Below, one piece after another: positions 12,146-14,026 of a stretch of DNA of 14,026 nucleotides; position 1 is the first letter of the stretch; every line of letters starts with the position of its first letter. Source of the stretch: an uncultured Eubacterium sp. (lineage in GTDB: Bacteria; Bacillota_A; Clostridia; Lachnospirales; Lachnospiraceae); contig CAOXUF010000017.1 in the NCBI GenBank assembly GCA_948560485.1, positions 2,907 to 16,932 of the forward strand, given 5' to 3'. The notes beneath the pieces are model-generated. The model made no database searches. It was not told the DNA's origin and worked only from the letters and a program-made list of their open reading frames with translations. The translations under genes were made by a program, and so were the position numbers.

Positions 12146-12174
12146 TTGCAAGGGCTATTTATTTTTTCTACATT
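12146..12174 (+). promoter_or_regulatory. Promoter of the CI-like repressor gene
   Basis: TTGCAA (12146-12151), a 17-bp spacer and TACATT (12169-12174), 39 nt before the ATG. The operator inverted repeat adjoins the -35. Confidence 0.6.
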
Positions 12175-12212
12175 TTATGTTAAGATTGTAACCACAGGGA
12201 CGGTATTTAAAC

Positions 12213-12842
12213 ATGATTAATTGGAGCAACTTTGAAAATAGATTAAAGGAACGGGGCAGGAGAGCAGAACTGTCTCGGCAAACTGGTATATCTACCGGCA
12301 ATATACGAGACTGGTTCAATCATAATAAATCTGCGCACCCAAGTGCCGAGGCTCTTGTTAAAATATCAAAAGCTCTTGACTGTTCTGTGGATTATCTGCT
12401 TGGTCTTACGGATGTTGAGAAAAGGGTTACAAGTAACTCAAACATTATTCCAATTCCTATATTAGAACAGAAAGCTGCTGCTGGGCTTGGAATAGAGACC
12501 AACGATTATAGCGAATTTGTCAAAGAATACAGATTTTTTGATAAAACCCAAATACCTGGTGAAACGGAATTCGGTATAATTATCGAAGGTGATAGCATGG
12601 AAACCACCTTTAAGAATGGCCAGGTAGTTTTTGTCAAACGATTAAATGACTGTGACCATAATGATTATGGTATATTTTGTATAACAGAATATGAGGTAAC
12701 AAAAGTAGTATTCAAAAAGAAAATATTATTAGAAAATGGATCATATTGCTTGCGTTCGATTAATCCACATTATGACGATATAGACGGATTTAATGAAACT
12801 AAAATCTGTTGCTGTGTTGCAAAGATGGTGTTAAAAACTTAA
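12213..12842 (+). CDS. CI/LexA-type repressor: XRE helix-turn-helix plus S24 self-cleaving domain
   Basis: A 209-residue protein. Residues about 4-66 form an XRE-type HTH (RRAELSRQTGISTGNIRDWF, then ALVKISKALDCSVDYLLGLTD). Residues about 78-205 form an S24 peptidase-like domain: the cleavage site is Ala90-Gly91 (QKAAAGLG), the nucleophile is Ser128 (EGDSMETTF) and the general base is Lys164 (EYEVTKVVF). All catalytic parts are present, so SOS-triggered RecA-dependent self-cleavage is expected, with loss of repression. The ribosome site AGGGA is about 12 nt from the ATG, which is rather far and suggests modest translation. The gene is divergent from the ATPase/STAS operon, with a palindromic operator between them. 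Either RecA/SOS or the antirepressor at 4713-5552 could relieve it; that link is inference. Confidence 0.9.
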   Translation: MINWSNFENRLKERGRRAELSRQTGISTGNIRDWFNHNKSAHPSAEALVKISKALDCSVDYLLGLTDVEKRVTSNSNIIPIPILEQKAAAGLGIETNDYSEFVKEYRFFDKTQIPGETEFGIIIEGDSMETTFKNGQVVFVKRLNDCDHNDYGIFCITEYEVTKVVFKKKILLENGSYCLRSINPHYDDIDGFNETKICCCVAKMVLKT

Positions 12843-12882
12843 TTCTGAATGAAGTTTTTATTTAAGATACGTAATATAGGTT

Positions 12883-12987
12883 ATGGATAGCAAACAGTGG
12901 CACTGTAACAAATTTTTAATGGTTTTGCCGAAGCTTGAGCCAGAAAAGCCAAAAAGGACAATAGGCTTTGTTGGTCAGGTGGATTAG
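12883..12987 (+). CDS. Possible 34-aa ORF downstream of the repressor
   Basis: The ATG at 12883 has only a weak ATAGG upstream. The peptide reads MDSKQWHCNKFLMVLP, then KLEPEKPKRTIGFVGQVD and stop at TAG 12985-12987. The proline/lysine-rich C-terminal segment does not look random, and an internal ATG (12919) could also start it. It may be a remnant or a small protein expressed with the repressor. The rest of 12843-13039 shows nothing else I can support. Confidence 0.3.
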   Translation: MDSKQWHCNKFLMVLPKLEPEKPKRTIGFVGQVD

Positions 12988-13039
12988 TTTTTAACATTTT
13001 ATAAATATCATAGTACACTTTATCACCGTTAATCAAGAA

Positions 13040-13067
13040 GGCAGAGGAATAACCTCTGCCATTTCTG
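13040..13067 (+). terminator. Intrinsic terminator after the repressor unit
   Basis: GGCAGAGG-AATAA-CCTCTGCC (13040-13060) is an 8-bp perfect stem followed by ATTTCTGTTTTTA. It lies between convergent genes; the T run is better on the plus strand. Confidence 0.75.
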
Positions 13068-13073
13068 TTTTTA

Positions 13074-14026
13074 TTATAAAGCTTTTACAGTCTTCCTCCA
13101 ATAATTGAGCCGTCCCTTGACACTTTCACTAGAAGCGGTTCCTTGCTGCAAGAATGCCTTGTATTCTTCATTTGAATCATAATTATTCAAGAAATCTTTA
13201 ATTATTTCTATAAATTTGCTAAATGATTTTTTATCTTTTAAAACTCTATATCCTGAATAGCAAATCATAGAAATAGAGGTTTTTGGTATTTTAATATCGT
13301 CATCAAAGGCTTCGTCCAGCTTGCTTAAAGACTGTTTGATTAATTCTACTTTTTCAGGGTTTACCCTGTCATTATAATATTGGATGAATTTTTTTCTATC
13401 CTCGCGGCTAAAAGACCCAAAATCATAGTCTGCACTTACTTCACTAAGCATCAATATTTCTATAGTGGTTGACAAGTCAACTGAACTTTTTAATTGTGCG
13501 ACAGTAAGGAATTTTTCAAAAAATGGATGTGAAGCGATGCTGGAAACTGTCCGACTCAAGTTGTCAGACATGTCAGGGGTCATTTTTTGCGATGTATTCA
13601 ATGGCTTTCCAGAGTTAAGCCGCCTGAACATTTCCCTGACATCCTTTTCAGTATGGTCTGATATTTCACAAATTTGAAGTTGAGATGACATCAATTCATC
13701 CTTAACTTTTTCGTCTAACTTTGAAAATTTTTTTCCTGCAATTTCATAAATTTCCCCGTCAAGGACAATAGGTTCTAAATCTTTGGATAAGCTAAATTTA
13801 TCTTCAACATAATCGGCTATAGTTGACAAGCGTTGAACCCCATCAATCACATACTGCTTTCCATTTTCGATTACAGTATAAGAGGGGTTAATGAGGTATC
13901 CCCTTAAGAGGGAGTCAATTAATAATGACTTTTGTGACTTGTTCCACACACCTTCCCGACGTTGAAGCTTGTGCTTGAATATGATTGCCTCACGTTTTAT
14001 TTTGTTTATTATTGTTTGAACTGGTT
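13074..14026 (-). CDS. DUF262 (GmrSD N-terminal-like) protein, N-terminus beyond window
   Basis: The frame is open from the right edge to TAA at 13074, giving 316 visible residues. The GTG at 13949 is internal: upstream codons encode VQTIINKIKREAIIF and KLQRREGVWNKSQKS, which are conserved DUF262 sequence. Next come LLIDSLLRGYLINP and VIDGVQRLSTI (about 59-69), the DGQQR-type ParB-like nucleotide-binding motif, here with Val for the first Gln. A helical region follows with REMFRRLNSGKPLNTSQ. The protein ends without the DUF1524/HNH nuclease domain of full GmrSD enzymes, so it is a stand-alone DUF262 protein. Such proteins use NTPs and occur in modification-dependent restriction and related defence. 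Partner genes are not in view. Confidence 0.85.
   Translation of the reverse strand, partial: PVQTIINKIKREAIIFKHKLQRREGVWNKSQKSLLIDSLLRGYLINPSYTVIENGKQYVIDGVQRLSTIADYVEDKFSLSKDLEPIVLDGEIYEIAGKKFSKLDEKVKDELMSSQLQICEISDHTEKDVREMFRRLNSGKPLNTSQKMTPDMSDNLSRTVSSIASHPFFEKFLTVAQLKSSVDLSTTIEILMLSEVSADYDFGSFSREDRKKFIQYYNDRVNPEKVELIKQSLSKLDEAFDDDIKIPKTSISMICYSGYRVLKDKKSFSKFIEIIKDFLNNYDSNEEYKAFLQQGTASSESVKGRLNYWRKTVKAL

Noticed and set aside
12119..12181. LexA (CGAACNNNNGTTCG) box in the repressor control region
   Set aside because: The only palindrome is CTCGAATAATCGAG, which does not match that consensus. I call it an operator of the local CI-like repressor instead.

Overview
This is an AT-rich window carrying strong Shine-Dalgarno sites, TTG and GTG starts, and many tail tape-measure, antirepressor and CI-like genes. 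It looks like accessory or prophage DNA of a low-GC Firmicute, most likely a Clostridia or Lachnospiraceae gut bacterium. The host assignment is inference from protein style, not from a search.

Layout. 1-666 holds two translationally coupled minus-strand genes; the second runs off the window. 859-1193 holds a recognisable part of a group I intron whose 5' splice site ends a large tape-measure reading frame (1192-3813, 'TMP-A'). A second, unrelated tape-measure fragment ('TMP-B') lies at 7361-8875. Both begin without the N-terminal part of a tape-measure protein, at the same short motif, ATAGTATGATATTYAAA on the minus strand. Directly beyond each start is an array of small perfect inverted repeats: four at 3826-3908 and five at 8889-9004. 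Their stems all differ, but the loop is nearly constant, TGTGGAG on the plus strand. Beyond each array is a divergent (+) lipoprotein gene (3974-4456 and 9046-9549), followed by a terminator-like hairpin with shared flanks (TTTTACACAC...CTATGTAAA). The same four-part module therefore occurs twice. This is the most unusual feature of the window.

Between and after the modules is a regulatory and defence-like gene mix, mostly on the minus strand. It includes a small ORF, a P22-type antirepressor, a small ribbon-helix-helix-like regulator with a promoter and direct-repeat operator, a probable ~145-nt small RNA with its own consensus promoter and terminator, a DUF3800 protein and an excisionase-like HTH. 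Beyond TMP-B's module come a PemK/MazF-like protein, a frameshifted HTH gene, a STAS-like DUF4325 protein and a histidine-kinase-type ATPase. The ATPase operon diverges from a CI/LexA-type self-cleaving repressor at 12213-12842. A DUF262 protein enters from the right edge.

Working model (inference). The region stores tape-measure C-terminal modules, each paired with a lipoprotein. Lipoproteins that block phage DNA injection by engaging the tape-measure protein are known (Ltp of phage TP-J34), so each lipoprotein may be a superinfection-exclusion factor matched to its neighbouring tape measure. The hairpin arrays may be recombination, regulatory or binding elements of this module. The window does not show which.
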